A stretch of 64,000 nt of DNA from NCBI GenBank assembly GCA_029783825.1, contig JAREIK010005788.1:1-64000 (forward strand), read 5' to 3'. This document shows, piece after piece, positions 61,306 through 64,000 of the stretch. Below the pieces are notes generated by a model. It saw nothing but the letters and a program-made list of their open reading frames with translations. It was not told where the DNA came from and did not search any database. The stretch's first letter is position 1; each line of letters begins with the position of its first letter. Source of the stretch: Sapria himalayana. Lineage: Eukaryota; Streptophyta; Magnoliopsida; Malpighiales; Rafflesiaceae. Both the position numbers and the translations under genes were made by a program.

Positions 61306-64000
61306 AAGATAGATAGACAAAAAGATAGACAAATAAATAAATAGATAGATAGACAAATAGATAAATAAATAGATAGACATATAGATATAGATATATATAT
61401 ATAGATATATAGACAGATAGATAGATAACTAAATAGATAGATAGATAGATATACATATAGATAGAAAGAAAAACACTAATAGATAGAAAGATAGATAAAT
61501 AGATAGAAAGAAAGATAGATAGACAAATAAATAGATAGAAAGATTGATCGACATACAAACAAATAGAAAATAAAGAGATAAAAATGAAAGAAAGATAAAT
61601 AGATAAACATAAAATAGACTATTGATAGATAGATAGAAATATTGTTTGATAGATATATAGACAGATAGATAGATGGATTGATAGAAATATTGATAGAGAT
61701 ATTGATAGACAGATTAATAAATAGATTGATAGAGAGATTAACAGACAGATTGATGGAAATATAGATAAACAATTATAGAACATATTGATAGATATATTAA
61801 TAGACATACATATAGATAGATAGATAGATATATATTATGATATATAGATAGAGAGATAAATATATATATAGATAGATAGATAGATAGATACAAAGATCGA
61901 CAGATTATTAGATAGTTAGATAGATGAATAAATAAATAGATTATATACACATTGATAGATAAATAGATAGATATATAAATAGATATACAAATAAAATAAA
62001 TTTTAAAAAGACACATAGATAGAGATAGATAGAAAAATAGATAGATATTTAGATTTTATAAAAATATAGATAGATCGATATAAAAAATATATATATTGAT
62101 AATAGATATATAGATAGCTAGCCAGATAGATATATTAATTGATAGATAGATAGATAGACAAATAGATATATTTATAGATAAATAGATAATCATATAGATA
62201 AATAAATAGATAGATAGATAAAAATAAAGATAGATATTTAGATGGACAGACAGACAGATAGATAGATAGATAGATAGATATACAAATAATTTCATAAATA
62301 GATAGATATGTAAAATAATAGATACATGGATAGATAGAAAGACAAAAAGATAAACAAATAGATAGACATAAAGACTGATAGACAGACAGATAGATAGGCA
62401 CATTAATATATAGAAAGAGATATAGATTGATAGAAAAATAGAGAGAAAGATAGATAGATAGACATATTTATAAAATGATTGATAGACAAATAGATAGTCA
62501 TATAGATAGATAGATAGAGAGAAAAATGGATTGATTGTTTTATAGACAAATTGATATTTAGATTGATAGATTGGGTGATAGTCAGATTTATAGATAGATA
62601 GATAGGCAGATTGATATAAATATAGATAGACAGATAGATAGATATACAAGTAGATACACAAATAGATAGATAGATAGATGGATAGAAAGATATTTATTTA
62701 TTTATGTATAGATAGAAAGACAGACATATATATATATATATAAAGATAGATAGACAAATAGAATGAGAAATAGAAATATAGAGAGTTAAAAAGATAAAAA
62801 GATAGATAGATATAAATATATAAATATATAAATATAGTTAGATAGATCGATAGACAAACAGATTGATAAATAGATGAATAGACAGATAGATATATATATA
62901 GAAAGATAGAACGACAAATATGTATAAAGATAATGGAAATATAGATAGATAGATTTATAGAAATATAGATAGATAGATAGATAGACAATAGATTGACATA
63001 TGTTAGATTTATATATAGATAGATAGTCAGCTATATAGGAAGATAGATAGAATAATAGAGAGATAGATAAATAGATTGATAGATACATAGATAGATAGAT
63101 ATACAGATGGATAGATAGATTGATAAATATATTTATAGATTGAAAGATAGACATATTGATATAAATATAGATATATAGATAGATACAAAGATAAATAAAT
63201 AGTCATACAGATAGATAGATACATAGATAGACAGATGATAGACAAATAGAAAGAAACATAGATAGATAAATAGATTGATAGATAGATAGAAACAATATTG
63301 ATATAGAGATAGATAGTTAGATTAGTAGATAGATAGATAGAGAGATAGATAAATAAATAGATAAATAGATAGATATATTGGTATATCGATAGATAGAGAG
63401 ATAGATAGAAAGATAGATAGATAAGCATATAGATAGACAAATAGATAGAAAAATAAATAGATAGATACATATAAAGATAGTTAGATAGATAGACAGATAG
63501 ATTAATATATAGATAGATAGATATATAGATAGATAGAAAAAGTGGTAGACTGAATGATAAATAGATAGATAGATATATAGATTCATAGACATACAGATAT
63601 ATATATATATATATATACATATATAGATAGATTGATACATAGATATATAAATAGATAGATTGATAAATTGATAGACATATAGATAGATAGTTAGATAAAT
63701 ATATAGATAGATAAATATATTGATAGATCAATAGATAGATATAGAGACTAAAAGATAGATAGACAGATAAATAAATAGATAGATAGACAGATAAATAGAC
63801 AGAAAAATAAATAGATAGATATATAGAAAAATAGAAATAGATAGACAAGTATAAAATAAATAATAGACAGATAGATAGAGTGATAGATAGAATTATAGAT
63901 AGACAGATTAATAGACAGATATATAGACATATAGATATACATATATTAGACAGATATATAGATAGATATATAGACAAATAGATAGATAGATAGATTGGAA
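59171..64000 (-). repeat. Large TAGA (TCTA on minus) array, at least 4.8 kb
   Basis: Degenerate (GATA)n/(TAGA)n with AACA, ACAA and AAAT variants, extending beyond the window. It is the same repeat as at 50.6-55.9 kb but in the opposite orientation, so the two arrays are inverted arms around element C. TA runs occur near 59,283-59,300, 59,520-59,537 and 63,597-63,617. Minus-strand Ser-Ile-Tyr-Leu frames up to 316 codons (63,027-63,977) are artefacts of the repeat. Confidence 0.95.

Noticed and set aside
59137..63977. Minus-strand Ser-Ile-Tyr-Leu ORFs up to 316 codons
   Set aside because: Same artefact on the TAGA array. The hydrophobic, membrane-like look comes from repeat composition alone.

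Overview
This window is a very AT-rich, gene-poor, repeat-dominated piece of a plant (angiosperm-type) nuclear genome. The plant assignment rests on several things: CACTA (En/Spm) transposons with TNP2, DUF4218, DUF4216 and Transposase_24 coding remnants, Ty1/copia RNase H remnants, a Tourist-like MITE, a captured trichome-birefringence-like (TBL) gene fragment, and a decayed piece of a plant-type mitochondrial ATP synthase gamma gene. I cannot name the species. No intact protein-coding gene, rRNA, tRNA or CRISPR array is visible. Every recognisable coding region is broken by stops or frameshifts.

Layout. 1-10.85 kb is old intergenic DNA with an ATP synthase gamma pseudogene (389-735, minus), two unidentified exon-like ORFs, a copia pseudogene on the minus strand (about 5.99-6.49 kb) that carries a 48-bp CACTA-end relic, and an AT-rich block (10.02-10.6 kb) that reappears inverted at 58.3-58.85 kb. 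10,854-37,047 is a roughly 26-kb CACTA element (A, plus orientation): a 5' end with about 24 subterminal repeats, an AT-rich spacer, a ~550-bp tandem array, a TNP2 pseudogene, a TNPA/Transposase_24-like pseudogene, a captured host TBL gene piece on the opposite strand, duplicated trinucleotide and spacer units, and a 3' end finishing in CTTGTAGTG. 37,048-37,969 is a TCTA tetranucleotide array. 37,970-50,604 is a second CACTA element (B, minus orientation, 12.6 kb). It has no transposase gene that I can find, has a TAT target-site duplication, and contains a MITE and a copia remnant. 50,605 to about 55,903 continues the TCTA array. About 55.9-58.85 kb is a truncated third CACTA piece (C, minus), with a TNP2 pseudogene cut off by the array and the same ~550-bp repeats. 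From about 59.17 kb to the window end a second large array runs in the opposite sense (TAGA on plus).

How it fits together. A and B lie tail to tail and share related ends, spacers and ~550-bp repeats in the same relative order, as does C, so these are three members of one CACTA superfamily lineage at different stages of decay. The two TCTA blocks flanking B have the same orientation, and B carries a matching TSD, so B most simply jumped into one pre-existing array of about 6 kb. The many long ORFs of Ser-Ile-Tyr-Leu repeats are artefacts of TCTA repeats, which lack stop codons in all three frames of that strand. The most notable biology is the 26-kb CACTA element with a transduplicated TBL fragment, and the association of CACTA ends and breakpoints with kilobase-scale TCTA/TAGA arrays.
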